Shown: one piece after another, positions 37,101-47,480 of the stretch
How the letters are laid out: every line of letters begins with the position of its first letter
How positions within the stretch are numbered: the stretch's first letter is position 1
From: Lepidonotus clava
Taxonomy: Eukaryota > Annelida > Polychaeta > Phyllodocida > Polynoidae
NCBI GenBank assembly: GCA_936440205.1
Contig: OW387140.1
Coordinates: forward strand, 19,651,659 to 19,715,658
Direction of reading: 5' to 3'
DNA length: 64,000 nt
The notes under the pieces: generated by a model
Database searches by the model: none
Seen by the model: the letters and a program-made list of their open reading frames with translations, nothing else
What the model was told of the DNA's origin: nothing
Made by a program: the position numbers and the translations under genes

Positions 37101-40100
37101 GTCTACTCAGGTAGAGACACCTTTTTATCAACTAAAACAAATAGGAAACACTAGTTTTGGGTAGCTGCCAGAGACAAGGCGCTTGAAGAAGAATACATTT
37201 TTGTGTGTCAAATTCCACATTTAAAGGATTTGCGTAACGACGTCCAACTGTTTTTTTAATCAAATTTACAACTCGAGTCACCTATTGCTTTTCAGAGTTA
37301 CATGGTAGACTGCGCCTGACCCAAAACAGGAAACGTGAGACTTTGAAAAACATGGAAAGCACAGGCATTAGGACACGTCTGACCATTAACTATCTAGATA
37401 AGCATGGAACGCTTTCCTATGGAATCTAGCACCACTCAAAATGCATATACTACATCAGGTATTATGTCTCGGGACCTAATATCTATTTTTAGAAAAAAAA
37501 GAGAGGATTTTGTCTTGCATTGAGTAACAGCGTGCCACAAAAACAAGTCTTTTAAATTGGAGAAGCCGACAGAACAAAAACATAGAGTTGCGATTTAAAT
37601 CGCTGAGAAGATTTACCTCTACATCTAATTAGTTACACATGTTTAGTACACTCGCGAAATAGGTACCTCAGGTGTCACGTAGTGCTGGACAACCTATAGT
37701 GCTATTGGGGTATTATTACAAGGCTTTTTCCCCCCGTTGATGACTACATTACTTGGATGCTTTCACATAACGCTTAGCTCTAAGGCTAGGTAATCAACGA
37801 TAAATATAATGTACATTTGCTCCTTCATGAAACAGAAAAAACTGCCAAAGACAGGCCTACCTCTGACATAGTAGAGTGTGAATCCCCGGCCGAGGATGCG
37901 CCCCGACCCCTGGAACTTGATCCACACGTGGTTGCGTTTGGAGATGTACACCTTGGGCACCTGGTTGTCTAGCGCGCCGCAGAGGAAGACGTCGGGGTCT
38001 GGGCCCAGGTGCAGGAAGCTGTCCCCCTGACACCCCGCCTCGTTCTTCGTGGGTACGTCCAGGTCAAGGAAGCTACGGGAGGACAAGGATCAACAGTCAG
38101 GGAGTAGGTCAACAGGTCAATCACACTGCTTATGTAGCGTGTCATAATCATTATTTTTATATGCTTAGTCATCACTAAAATATGATTTAAGAGATAATAT
38201 GTGAGAAACGTCTCTATTCTACTTTATATAAAAAAGATTAAGAAAGAAAGACGTTTCAGTAAACAAGAGTGCATACAAGAAAGGAAACCGCCAACACACA
38301 GATAAATAATTTGGGCGGCACAGAGATGGGGAGGGGGGGGGCACTGAAGATCAGGACATCTTGCGCATCTAATGAACAGAAGTGCCAATCTATCCTCAAT
38401 GTTGACCTTTGGTCATGCGTATTACATATAACCCTTGTGAGCAAACGTGAGCGGGACGGCTCCAGCAACATGGTCAACAGGACCTTGAGTGGCAATAAGG
38501 TAAGGGGACCTTGTTGGCGAAGTACCGCTTATCAAACTAGGAAGTGGTTGACACAGTTTTTCCCCCCATTTCTTTATAGAATTACCCAACGTTTAGCAGT
38601 AGTAAGCAATACTGTTGTTTCTTCTCATTAATCATTTAACAATTTTGTATTTTCTAATATTGTATTTTTTTTTCTAAAAAGAAAAAGAAAAGAAAGGAAT
38701 CAAGATAATTACCTGATGGTGATAACATCATGCTGGTCGCCCTGGATTTTCCACACCCGGCATGTGTTCATGTCATAAGGCTGGGGGTAGTTAGGGCTGG
38801 TAATACGGCCCCTCGTACCGGTCCGGGGCTTCTCATGGGGACAAGCTGCAAGAAAGTACATGTACATGTACAGCATTAATTTTGATAAAGATGTACATCA
38901 ATATACGGGGGTAGTTTGGGCTGGTAATACGGCCCCTGGAACCAAACTGCACATCATGGGGGTACGTTAAGATACAGAAACCAGGCCTTACCAAATCCAG
39001 CATCCTGGGTGTCCTGTCCACCCCCTGAAGGCTCAGGACACCCTGGCAGGACCCCCAGTGGTCCGTCGCATAACGGGTCTCGCTGTTGCGAGGGTTGTCC
39101 ACCACAGCGAGACCCGTCCCTGTTCAACAGCGAGTGGATCCAACTTTCCTCGCTGTTGCGAGGGTTGGCACACCCCAATTTTCAATGTATTGGGGGGGCA
39201 TTTTGGGGTTAGAATTTTTACATTTAGTTTTCACTAACTTTTAGATGTGTTCCTCAGCTCTTAAAATGTGCAGGAGGCAAGTGGCGGAAATGTATTTGTC
39301 AATAAATTAACTGTGTTCAAAGTTTGTACAAAACCATCGCTGTTGCGAGGGTTGGCAAATTGAAAACCATAAGGATATCGCTGTTGCGAGACTTAAATCT
39401 AAACCCTCGCTGTGGTATCGCTGTTGTGAGGGTTTGGTTATGCGACGGAGCACAGGGTGTCCTGTAGACTCCCTAGAAATCATACCCTAATATCAAAGTT
39501 GAGGCAATAGGACCCCCAAGTTTTGTGAAGGACACCCGTTCAGCACAGTCTGGGTTCCGTGAGCCCTGAGATACACACATTATCCTAATAATGTGAGTAA
39601 TATGTGACGCTCCTTGGGAAATCCAAGCTTATTGCAGGTATAGATAAGCTTTAATTTCCCATGGAGTATAACGATTTACATGGGGGGTGGGGTTCTTGGG
39701 TGGAGGAGCATGACGACGTTTATGTAACCCTGCTCGGGGCAAAACAGCATCTTGAAATAACATCTGGTAAGAGTATCATTTTACCCGGCGAGGCAGCAAA
39801 AAGATAGGCCTGTAGAGTATAGGCTTGAATCTACAGTACATAATACTAATAGTGCCCAGGAAGATCGTCACTAACCATAACAAAATAAGTAGTTTGCCAA
39901 CCTGTAAACGATGTCAGGTCAACGAGGCACGCGACCAAATGGGGAAGCCCAGAATATAGCTCAACACAACTAGACTTTAACGTTGAAGTCTTCAAAGTCA
40001 TCCGATGTATGACATAATTTCATTCTCTGCTAAGACCTTTAATCCCAGAGGATATCTAAATACTTGATGAGGGAGCTTATGTTCGAAAACTAAGAATGGG

Positions 40101-43100
40101 AAGTTCTGGGGTTAATTCCACTGGAAGATCTTATGTTACTCGTAGGAAGTGGACTTAATAAAAAACAAGAAGCAAATTAGCTACAAAGTTCTGCTCATGC
40201 ATGAGCGATGGTCGTCCCTCAGTAAACTAAAAGCCCTCCTAATACCAGAGGGCTATGTGTAATATGGGCTATAGGCGCTGACTACCACCACTCCTGCTGT
40301 CATACACAGCTCAGGGAGGGGTTTTAAGAAAGGGCTACTAGTACTACTAGGTCCTAGTACTGAGTGACCTATCACTCACCCACCTGGGACTGCCCACCTG
40401 CAGGTGAGAGGGGTGGTCCTAATTTGAAGTGGTAAGGGCTATTTAGCTCAGGCATTGGTTATGTAACCTACTTCTAGCTTCTCACACTGCCTGATTCTAA
40501 CAGCAATTGGAGGACAATGCCCTTCAACTGCTGAACATGAGATTGTGTAACCGGTTATTGAGAACAAAGAGAATTGAAGTGAAGCCAAACCTGTGATGCA
40601 CTACATGTGCGCCACCTGTCCACTGGATGTATCATATTTTGGCTGACCATTGATGATGAATTTATTCATACAGACCACCATCAGGGTCGCCTCTCAAATC
40701 CAGTTCATTTTCAAATTCCATCTATTTTCTCTGTCCCGGCAAAAATGTTGAACTGATTTTGGACATCTGGCTAAACATGAATAAGAATAGGATGTTTTAA
40801 GAAAAAAATATGAATTTGCCCTGCCATGACGTTGCCCTACCCCCAACCTATGTCACTAAAACTCGGATCTGGCTTTTCCCCTATTGCAATTCCTTCAGAG
40901 TATAACAGGCTTTCACCAGCGAAAAATCCTTGCCAAGCGACAATTTAAGCAATCACATCATCAGGGCCACTTCGGGCCCCAGAAAAATGAGGCGAACAAC
41001 AAACATTGTTTATAGTAGACAACATTGAATAATCATACAATTAAATACACGTTTCACCTCATATTTCTCTTTTCAATGAAGGTAGGGCCCTTGGACCCTG
41101 TCTGTCTAGCACAATTTCATGTGCAAGAAAAAGATAAATTTGCTTTTTCGATGTGAATCTCTCAATCCGACTGAATCTGATAAGTTTGCAATCTACTCCT
41201 ATCTCTAATTTGCACTAATTGCAGCAGATCTACTTGTAAACATATCTTTTATATCAAAAGTTAGTGTCTCTAAGTGCTGTTCATGAACCAGAATAACAGG
41301 GACTGATGCCACTCGAGCCAATCTCCCTTATTATGACCTACGGTGGCACCAAACGTTCCCTTTATGGCTGTAGAGTTCACTGTACCACCCACCATCCACC
41401 CACCCATTAGTACCTGTATCCTCCGTCCCCCACTAGGCCGACCGCACGGGTCTCCATTCAGACACCCACACTGATGTTTTGATGCCGTTTATAACATAAC
41501 AGGTGCATTACCGTATATATACTCAAAGCTGCGCCCTAATATCAAGCATGAGGTTGCTCATTTTGAAGTACTAGCAACACGTAACTTGTAATTTGTATGG
41601 ATCATGATTATGATTTTGGACCGGAAAGCCACATTGAAATCTATATCACACGTGGAAAGCGCAGAGGAATATGGAAATTAAATATGTCATAATTCTTTCT
41701 GATATTCAGTGATTATGTTAATGTACTCGAGAATGGTGTAAATAACAGACTTATCCTAATTCAAGTTTAGAAGCAGGTTAGGTGAACAGACCCCTGACTG
41801 GGAAACTGCAATCGAAAGGCTAAAACCTTAAACACGAATTCTTATTTGGATAAAAGCGTGCCACGAGGAGAATTTTGAAAATGTTAGGAAGCGGTATCTG
41901 TGGTAGTAGCATTTTTTAAGTACATGTACAATTGATTAAAGTAAGCCAAAACCAATGTTCTGTTAAAAATTTGTGAACATTTTGCAAACTCAAATAACTA
42001 CAGAAATACATTTTAGGAGTATTGAAATATTACATGCTAACAGGTGATCTGATTTGGTGATGATTTTAGTAGTGATTCTGCTGTTGCCCGTCACCAGTCG
42101 CCAGTAAAATCGCCTAGTGGGTATGGGGCTTAACTGTAGTTATTGGTATAGTATGTACCATGAAAATGAACTTTAACTTCACTTGAATTCCAGCAATTCC
42201 ATGAAATTTCTACTTTTAGACTGCAACGTTTGTAAACAAACCTATTTTGGTTGGTCAACACAACTGAACAGGGACAAGTTGAATGTATTTCATGAAGATT
42301 CAGTCATTTTTCAGTCCATATTTTACTATTGACCTAAGTTAAGGCCATAGAATTTATTTCAATAGTTAATAGAATTTGCCAAATTTTGAACTTTTATTGC
42401 TTTTTGCTCCCTTTAAGTCAATTTACTAGAAATGGCAACAGGTTACTGTTAAGTAAAACCAATTGACATCCAGTTTAAAGCACTCAGTTATATAACTGTT
42501 TGCTTTTGTTAAATACCTGCGGTAAACAAATCTGCATAATGATGACTACCATTGATAACTGTCTATCTTATTGGCAACTAGGGACAAAAAGAGGCATATT
42601 TATCTATCCTAATAAAAATACCATTACATGTGCAATTACATAAAAAGCAATATAACTCCACAATATCTAAAATACTACAGTTTATTGAGACACTTATCAC
42701 AAAACAACGTCAAGTAATTCAACTTACATAGTGAGTCCTTACATAGCGCCGGGGCACACGTCAGTACTGTAAAGAGAAAATTATCGTCAAACGTTGTAGT
42801 GTACAAGTGCACTATATTTAGGGGTAGCATAACATCATAAACACTCTTGCCTTCTTGTTATTCTAAATTTAATATACTATGAAATACCTACATTTTATAT
42901 AACAGTATTTATTGTATCAATTATTGCGATCGGTTATATCACTCATACTTAATAAACTACACACAGGCAAACTAGAACAACAAGTGAGTTACATGAAGCC
43001 TCTCGTCCTTTGGGTGAGCCAATTACACAACAGACCAAAGTGGCGCCATAATGACGCCAGGTAAGGTCAGGGTCACCTGAATCCAGGGTGGTGGGGAGAT

Positions 43101-45416
43101 CTGGGCTAAGGAGGTAACATGTAAAACACGATTCGGTGTGTACGTTGGTCATAACGGCCTAATTTCTGCTTAATTCTGATGTTATCTTATTCGGCAAACT
43201 GGGCTAGTTGTGTCTGGTAGTAGTTTTGCATTGCAGTACAACTACAATGTAATATTGTAACGAAAATATTGTAAGTTTCATGGATATCATCATATTCTCA
43301 AGGAAATTTCATGAAAGTCAAATTTTCTAGAAAAATGTTTTCCTTCCTATGTTTTGTTGGGGGAAAATAATATCTCCTTTAATACTTGTTTTTGAGGAAA
43401 TATTTTTATTCTAATTTTTTAACTAAGTTACAATGGTCCAAATTTGACCACAATTAAATATATTATTGTCTATGAGGAACTAAAAGAACAGGCGAAATAT
43501 AAAACAGATAGCGTTTTTTTCCTCCACTCAACAGAACAATGTGTTTCTTCTACCTAATATTCTAGTAAAATATAATTTCATTTTAATGGAAACTAGGTTT
43601 TCTACCGATGTCTAGTCGTTACCCATTGTAAGAGGAGTATACTTGAATAAAAACAGGCGTCAAACTAATTTCTATGACGTCTGGACCATTTACGTTGTCC
43701 GTACATTCCGGAAAGACAAAACACATCACCTGCCATGGTACGATGTCACATAAGGGAGGCCTTGTAACTAACATACTATTCAGGGATGAGACTGACACTT
43801 TATCTTTTATATTGTCTGTATTATCGATGAAAAGAAACATTAAATGAATGACAATCTTTGGACAGAAACTTCTAAAAAGGTGCGTTTAGATGTCAGAGAT
43901 CTGATTGGATCTAGTATAATGGGGCCAGCCTTAAAAAAAAGTGTGTTTCCTATTTACCGCCCGACTGAGTATTTTAGGGCCGACTGGAAACTTTTTTTCG
44001 TTTTTGAAGGTTTTTTCTTTTTAATCAAAATATTCAGTTATAGTCTTACAAAAAAAAAGAAAGAAGTAAAACAGAAAAACATTTCCGACCTCCCAACTCG
44101 GTACATTTCTGGCCACCCGCTGGACAGGAAACACTTTTTTTTAAAGGTTGGCCTGGTGAGCATGCCCTATGGGATATAATACCTGAGGTCATGCACATCA
44201 ATCTTGTGAATGGTTAAAGATCCAGTTACCAATAGCAGGGCAGCGTTAATGGGGCAGTAAATGGACCAGAATCATCAGATCTTTGGTAAGATAGAGGAAC
44301 ACTTGATACTTCATGAGATAGAGGGACATCTGATCTTTCTTGAGTTAGAACTTAATAGAAGGATATTTGATATTTCTCCAAAGCTAATACCCACAAGTTG
44401 AATATTGAATGGAGTTGAATGTGCGACTATCCACAGGAAAGTCTGCAAATGCATACCTTGAATATTTACGATTGGAATTATTTATGCCTATACTTCAATG
44501 TATGTAAAATTGTCGGCTGGAAGCTCTTAAGAGTCAGAGTTATATGGCACCCGCTGAATGTTCTACCTGCTACTGTTAGGATACATTGAAACACACCAAC
44601 AGTATTCGATAAAAAAACAAAAAAACAACCAAAAAAAACAACCAAAAAACTTAGCATGAATAGTTCAAAAGAGCTTGTCACTTTATTTAGGCATTGCTTA
44701 CACCTCGGCTCCGGTGAATTTATACATAGTACAGTCAGACCAAGGGGGCACAAAGCAATTGTTATTATCCTGATTTGGCCCGGGTGATTTGCACATAGAC
44801 ACAATCAAGGGATTTAGCCAGAGAACTTATGTAACAGTCAGGCTAGGAAAATTCGACCCAAATTCTAACCACACCATTTTCGTTTTCAATTGGTTTTTGA
44901 CTTCTGGATTTTCCCTCCCAGTCAATCTATGGCTCAATGCTAATCAAGTCACAGAATTCATGAAAATGAACCATGGAAGATGGACCTTGATTGGACTGAA
45001 CTAGTTGGAATGGAAGTTGAAGGTTCAACTTCAAGTCTCAAAATAGGAGGCTTCAGATAGATAGATAGGAGCAGTGTTCGAAATTAAGGATTTATTTTAT
45101 GCACACGCTATGTGCATGGGAGCTTAAAATCATGCACCCAGCATATTTCTGATGCACACACTACTATATAATGGCATTTATACTTTTGAAAAAGCATGCA
45201 CATGCCGGGTGCATGCCTCCTAAAAAGCATGCACCCTGCAGCCAAATTGTGCACACCGGGTGCAGGGTGCGCCCTTAATTTCGAACACTGTAGGAGGCTT
45301 GATTCAATTTACACGTAAATAACAGACACACAAGGAAACTATGGAAGGTAAAGACAAATTCTACAACTTGACTTACCAAGTACGGTTAGTAGGAGACAGC
45401 TGACGTTGTTAATCAT
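30218..45416 (-). CDS. LRP12: LRP3/LRP10/LRP12-type CUB-LDLa transmembrane receptor
   Basis: Twelve exons: 45416-45377, 42766-42728, 38845-38713, 38072-37861, 35892-35758, 35015-34860, 34404-34256, 33866-33662, 32976-32857, 32653-32537, 31728-31603 and 31194-30218. Every junction is GT-AG and in phase, giving 802 aa (human LRP12 is 859, LRP3 770). The order is signal peptide ([15 protein letters not shown]), CUB, LDLa, LDLa, CUB, LDLa x3, one membrane helix and a long cytoplasmic tail. This matches LRP12 exactly, including [10 protein letters not shown] just inside the membrane. Family members are endocytic or sorting receptors. The tail has PPPY (WW-domain ligand) and acidic leucine clusters (DDVLIL). 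The first four exons are spread over large introns filled with MITEs. Whether it is the single pre-duplication member of LRP3/10/12 cannot be told from one locus. Confidence 0.93.
31603..32976 (-). other. LRP exons 9-11: LDLa repeats 3-5
   Basis: Three exons (32976-32857, 32653-32537, 31728-31603) each code for one LDL-receptor class A module of about 40 residues with six cysteines, and all are bounded by phase-1 introns. LDLa5 keeps the calcium cage [13 protein letters not shown]. LDLa3 has [14 protein letters not shown]. LDLa4 is divergent ([13 protein letters not shown]) and may bind calcium poorly. Confidence 0.88.
32008..32330 (+). mobile_element. Degenerate mollusc-type SINE
   Basis: Starts with GAGTGAGTGAGTGATTGATG followed by TTTTATGCCGCACC, which resembles the head of molluscan SINEs. 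It contains GGAATCAAACCC and ends near ACGATCAGCAGGAGATACTG, resembling their 3' part. It is non-coding and lies in an LRP intron. The family call is by memory of sequence style, not by alignment. Confidence 0.4.
33662..34404 (-). other. LRP exons 7-8: second CUB domain
   Basis: The exons 34404-34256 and 33866-33662 join in phase 0 and encode a CUB module ([16 protein letters not shown] ... [10 protein letters not shown] ... FYGG ... [10 protein letters not shown]). The first cysteine pair is present. The second pair usual in CUB domains is missing: the positions expected near HYDTDY and FYGG carry no cysteine. Confidence 0.85.
34860..35892 (-). other. LRP exons 5-6: LDLa repeats 1-2
   Basis: Exon 35892-35758 encodes [20 protein letters not shown] followed by [15 protein letters not shown], a canonical calcium-binding LDLa. 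Exon 35015-34860 encodes an unusual LDLa with a longer first loop ([17 protein letters not shown]) and an intact [13 protein letters not shown]. Confidence 0.88.
35529..35717. mobile_element. MITE family A, copy 2 (LRP intron)
   Basis: Ends GGCCACCCTTAAAA and AAAGGATGGCC. It contains GTTTCCTGTGCAGCGGGTGG and CAGTCGGCCCCC in the same order as the other two copies, and is somewhat shorter and more decayed. Confidence 0.5.
35758..35983 (-). other. Candidate alternative first exon of LRP with its own signal peptide
   Basis: The LDLa1 frame continues upstream of its splice acceptor without a stop to ATGs at 35962 and 35983. The ATG at 35962 gives [20 protein letters not shown], then VPA, then the LDLa exon: a textbook signal peptide. 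The same bases are the polypyrimidine tract of the intron, which tends to encode leucines, so coincidence is possible. A TATA-like ATATATGG lies near 36110 on the minus strand. Confidence 0.3.
36150..36300. repeat. Degenerate repeat with two AATCAAAGGGGGTTCCAGA copies
   Basis: The 18-19 base string AATCAAAGGGGGTTCCAGA occurs twice about 80 bases apart (near 36172 and 36255), next to GGAGCGTAGCC, a sequence typical of decayed MITE ends. The family was not identified. Confidence 0.3.
37861..38845 (-). other. LRP exons 3-4: first CUB domain
   Basis: The exons 38845-38713 and 38072-37861 encode a CUB module with all four cysteines ([26 protein letters not shown]) and the signature [12 protein letters not shown]. 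The two exons join in phase 2 (AG/C). Confidence 0.88.
38903..38966 (-). pseudogene. Relic partial duplicate of the CUB1 exon
   Basis: Roughly 60-75 bases upstream of exon 3 the minus strand repeats its beginning. GGGGCCGTATTACCAGCCC is identical, and translation gives [10 protein letters not shown] in frame after YPHD (compare CPHE in the real exon). The similarity stops after the CCCCC, and the expected cysteine is replaced by Tyr. It looks like an abandoned exon duplication. Confidence 0.6.
39058..39453. mobile_element. Small inverted-repeat element with five TCGCTGTTGCGAG copies
   Basis: The ends GTCCGTCGCATAAC and GTTATGCGACGGAGC are inverted repeats. Inside, CGCTGTTGCGAG or a close variant recurs about five times, and each CTCGC/GCGAG copy can fold on itself. 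ACGGGTCTCGCTGT (39073-39086) pairs perfectly with 39104-39117. The outside is flanked by imperfect direct copies of GGGTGTCCTGT. Non-autonomous, family unknown. Confidence 0.5.
39460..41930. other. LRP intron 2 interior
   Basis: No gene or clear repeat family seen. It contains short palindromes such as CTACTAGTACTACTAG near 40328 and otherwise unremarkable intron sequence. Confidence 0.5.
41940..42412. mobile_element. piggyBac-type MITE B, copy 1 (LRP intron 2)
   Basis: Flanked by TTAA on both sides (41936-41939 and 42413-42416). The ends AGTAAGCCAAAACCAAT and TTGCTTTTTGCTCCCT match those of the copy at 50866-51212 (AGGGAGCCAAAACCAAT). Shared interior strings include GCAAACTCAAATAA (CCAAACTCAAATAA in the other copy). 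Non-coding, about 470 bases. Confidence 0.65.
43923..44153. mobile_element. MITE family A, copy 3 (LRP intron 1)
   Basis: Ends GGCCAGCCTTAAAAAAAA and TTTAAAGGTTGGCC. It contains CCGACTGAGTATTTTAGGGC and AACACTTTTTTTTAAAGG. It is in the opposite orientation to copy 1. Confidence 0.6.
45072..45290. mobile_element. hAT-like MITE
   Basis: Perfect 18-base inverted ends (CAGTGTTCGAAATTAAGG) are flanked by TAGGAG on both sides (45066-45071, 45291-45296). The CAGTG start is typical of hAT elements, although those usually duplicate 8 bases. The interior is full of GTGCATGC / GCATGCAC palindromes. It lies in LRP intron 1. Confidence 0.7.
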
Positions 45417-45712
45417 GCTGGGGTGGGTGGAGTAGAAGACCGCTCCCCTTCCTTGTTTTGATCTCCTCATGTACTAACTACACCAGCGACATGATTTTCC
45501 TGAACTTTACATCGGCGTTCAGTCAACTTACAAACTCTGCCTCATCTCAAGACAGACTCTATAAACGGGAGCTTAAATCCTCCTTATGATGGACACAATT
45601 GGAGAGCTATTTAATACCGTCGTGTGCCTAATTTTGACATTATGTCGAGGTCAGATGCTCTTCATTTTGATCACGGGAAACCATTGCTGTTCTGCCTCGT
45701 TTTGGTTCTTAG

Positions 45713-45720
45713 TGACGTCA
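45713..45720. promoter_or_regulatory. Full CRE upstream of the LRP start
   Basis: TGACGTCA about 300 bases upstream of the LRP initiator ATG (45416). Confidence 0.4.
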
Positions 45721-45780
45721 TTAGGGGTAGCCTGGTTGCCGGCCCACTCGCGGGAGGAGGGCGAGTACTGGGCCAGGTAT

Positions 45781-45938
45781 TATAGGAAAACATACAGAGG
45801 TTGACAGTACAACCCTGATTACGAGGTGGGTGTCGAAAAATTACTGCCCGAGGCCGCTAGGCTGAGGGCAGTAATTTTTCTGACATCCCACCGAGTATTC
45901 AGGGTTGTACTGTCAACCGAGGTAAGTTTTCCTTATAT
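45781..45938. repeat. Foldback element
   Basis: GGTTGACAGTACAACCCTGA (45799-45818) is perfectly inverted at 45899-45918. Inside it, AAAAATTACTGCCC pairs with GGGCAGTAATTTTT. The complementarity extends outward imperfectly to TATAGGAAAAC / GTTTTCCTTATA, so about 158 bases can form one hairpin. It lies just upstream of the LRP gene. Confidence 0.6.
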
Positions 45939-46082
45939 TATATACCATATTTTGTAAGTTATAAGCAAAAGAGAAAGGAAATTACCAGTGGAGCAAAGTG
46001 GGCAGTATTCCAATGTATTGATTATGCACACACTTTGACTGGTGTCAAGCAGTTTCCCCTAATATTCATTATTTTCACTTAA

Positions 46083-46275
46083 AGGGACGTTCTCGTCCTG
46101 CTGTCGTTAAGCTTACATACGCCGACGTTAGCCTAACGACGCGACGGCCGGCGACGTGTTTTGTGACGTTAGAACGTAATCCTGTAAGGTCATTGGTCAC
46201 GTCGCGAAATTGGCGCGGCCGTCAGGAGGTTACAACGGAGCAAAACACGTTCGTCTCAGGGACGAGAACGTCCCT
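46083..46275. mobile_element. piggyBac-type MITE C
   Basis: TTAA target duplications at 46079-46082 and 46276-46279. The terminal inverted repeat AGGGACGTTCTCGTCC is perfect over 16 bases. The interior is CpG-rich with several ACGT motifs. Non-coding. Confidence 0.75.
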
Positions 46276-46520
46276 TTAAGTTAGGATTCTATCACTATGT
46301 CCATTTAATTAGACTGCATTATTTTACCTGAAATAAAAAAAATAATCATGCAAATCCATTCAGAATTCACAAAATAAGGAGAAAAACATTTTACATAGTA
46401 AAGCAAGATGGGCAGTATACACAAATACTGCCCACTGTGCCAATACACCAAAAATACTGAATGGCAGTGTCCAGTTAGTATTCATCATGTATTTTGGCAT
46501 TGGTATATAATATTAAGTAA

Positions 46521-46682
46521 ATACTGACCGGGGCGGGATCCTGCGCTCCGTATTGCGGCGAGGGGTCTGGTGAGCCCAGGGTCCGCTAGAGGGCCCGCAG
46601 GGCCCGAGAGCGGACCCTGGGCTCACCAGACCCCGAGACGCAATACAGAGCAGTAGGATGCCTACCAAGGTCAGTATTGAAT
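46521..46682. repeat. GC-rich foldback with 26-bp perfect stem
   Basis: 46562-46587 and 46609-46634 are perfectly complementary over 26 bases (GGGGTCTGGTGAGCCCAGGG...). The 21-base loop itself contains a GGGCCC pair. Weaker pairing extends outwards (AATACTGACC / GGTCAGTATT). It is probably a foldback transposon. Confidence 0.6.
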
Positions 46683-46959
46683 TTATTTCGCCCCCTTGTA
46701 CATTATTGTGCATTATTTATGCAGTTTAACCGGTATTTTACGCATGTTTTGCGAATTGTTTACATGTTTGGTTACGATGTATGGCGCCACCTAGCGTAAT
46801 GTGTGGAAACTGACGAAATGTTTGGTTACGGCGAGTGTAACCAACGCAATTACGACTCAATCTGTTTGTAAACCATCTATTTCACCTCCTCTTACATAAT
46901 TATTTACTAACTATGCGTTTTTGACAGATATTATGCGTTTATTATGCGTTTCTATGCGA

Positions 46960-47480
46960 AGGTGTTTACGTTTGTTTACGTTTTGTTTACTTCGCCCAGG
47001 CACGACCGTGATCGCCCGGGCGTGACGTCACGCCCGGGTAATACAAAAGTTGTATTGCCCGGGCCGGCTCTCAGGTGTCCGGCAGTGTTAAAAGATAGGC
47101 GACTTTGTATCGGGGGTGAAATAACACGTAATGAAAACCGCGCGGACAGCGCGCGGCGTTATCTTCCCGAGCGCCCCGCGTCGCTCTGAATCGAGTGAGC
47201 CGTGACAGAGTGGCGTTCTCTACCAGAGCACCCCGCGCTCCGCGAGAAATCGAGTGAACCGGTACAGAATGTCCAAATTAGTGTGCGCTTGTGTGCGCGG
47301 ACACCGTTTCAACGCGGAAAGGGTCTGCTCTGGTGTGCGCGGTAGCCGTTGCAACGTTTAGACGATGCCGGGGCCACTAAGCGATAGCGGTCGGCCACGG
47401 GAACCAGGGTACATTAGGGGAAGGGATTCCCGATAGGGAATCCCCAGCCCATCAACAGATGGCGCCACTGAGCAAAGATG
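46960..47480. repeat. CpG-rich palindromic region
   Basis: Contains a perfect 24-base palindrome at 47015-47038 centred on TGACGTCA with CCCGGG arms, followed by a hairpin to 47063 (CCCGGGTAATACAA / TTGTATTGCCCGGG). Further on are imperfect direct repeats (GAGCGCCCCGCG / GAGCACCCCGCG and GTGTGCGCGG twice) and two kappa-B-like strings (47423-47431, 47436-47445). No coding frame was seen. It could be a CpG-island promoter or a repeat. Confidence 0.4.

Noticed and set aside
45586-45804. 72-aa plus-strand frame with a hydrophobic middle just upstream of LRP
   Set aside because: Its ATG lies only about 20 bases after a TATAAA string, too close for a transcript start. It also overlaps the LRP promoter and a foldback, and has no homology that I recognise.
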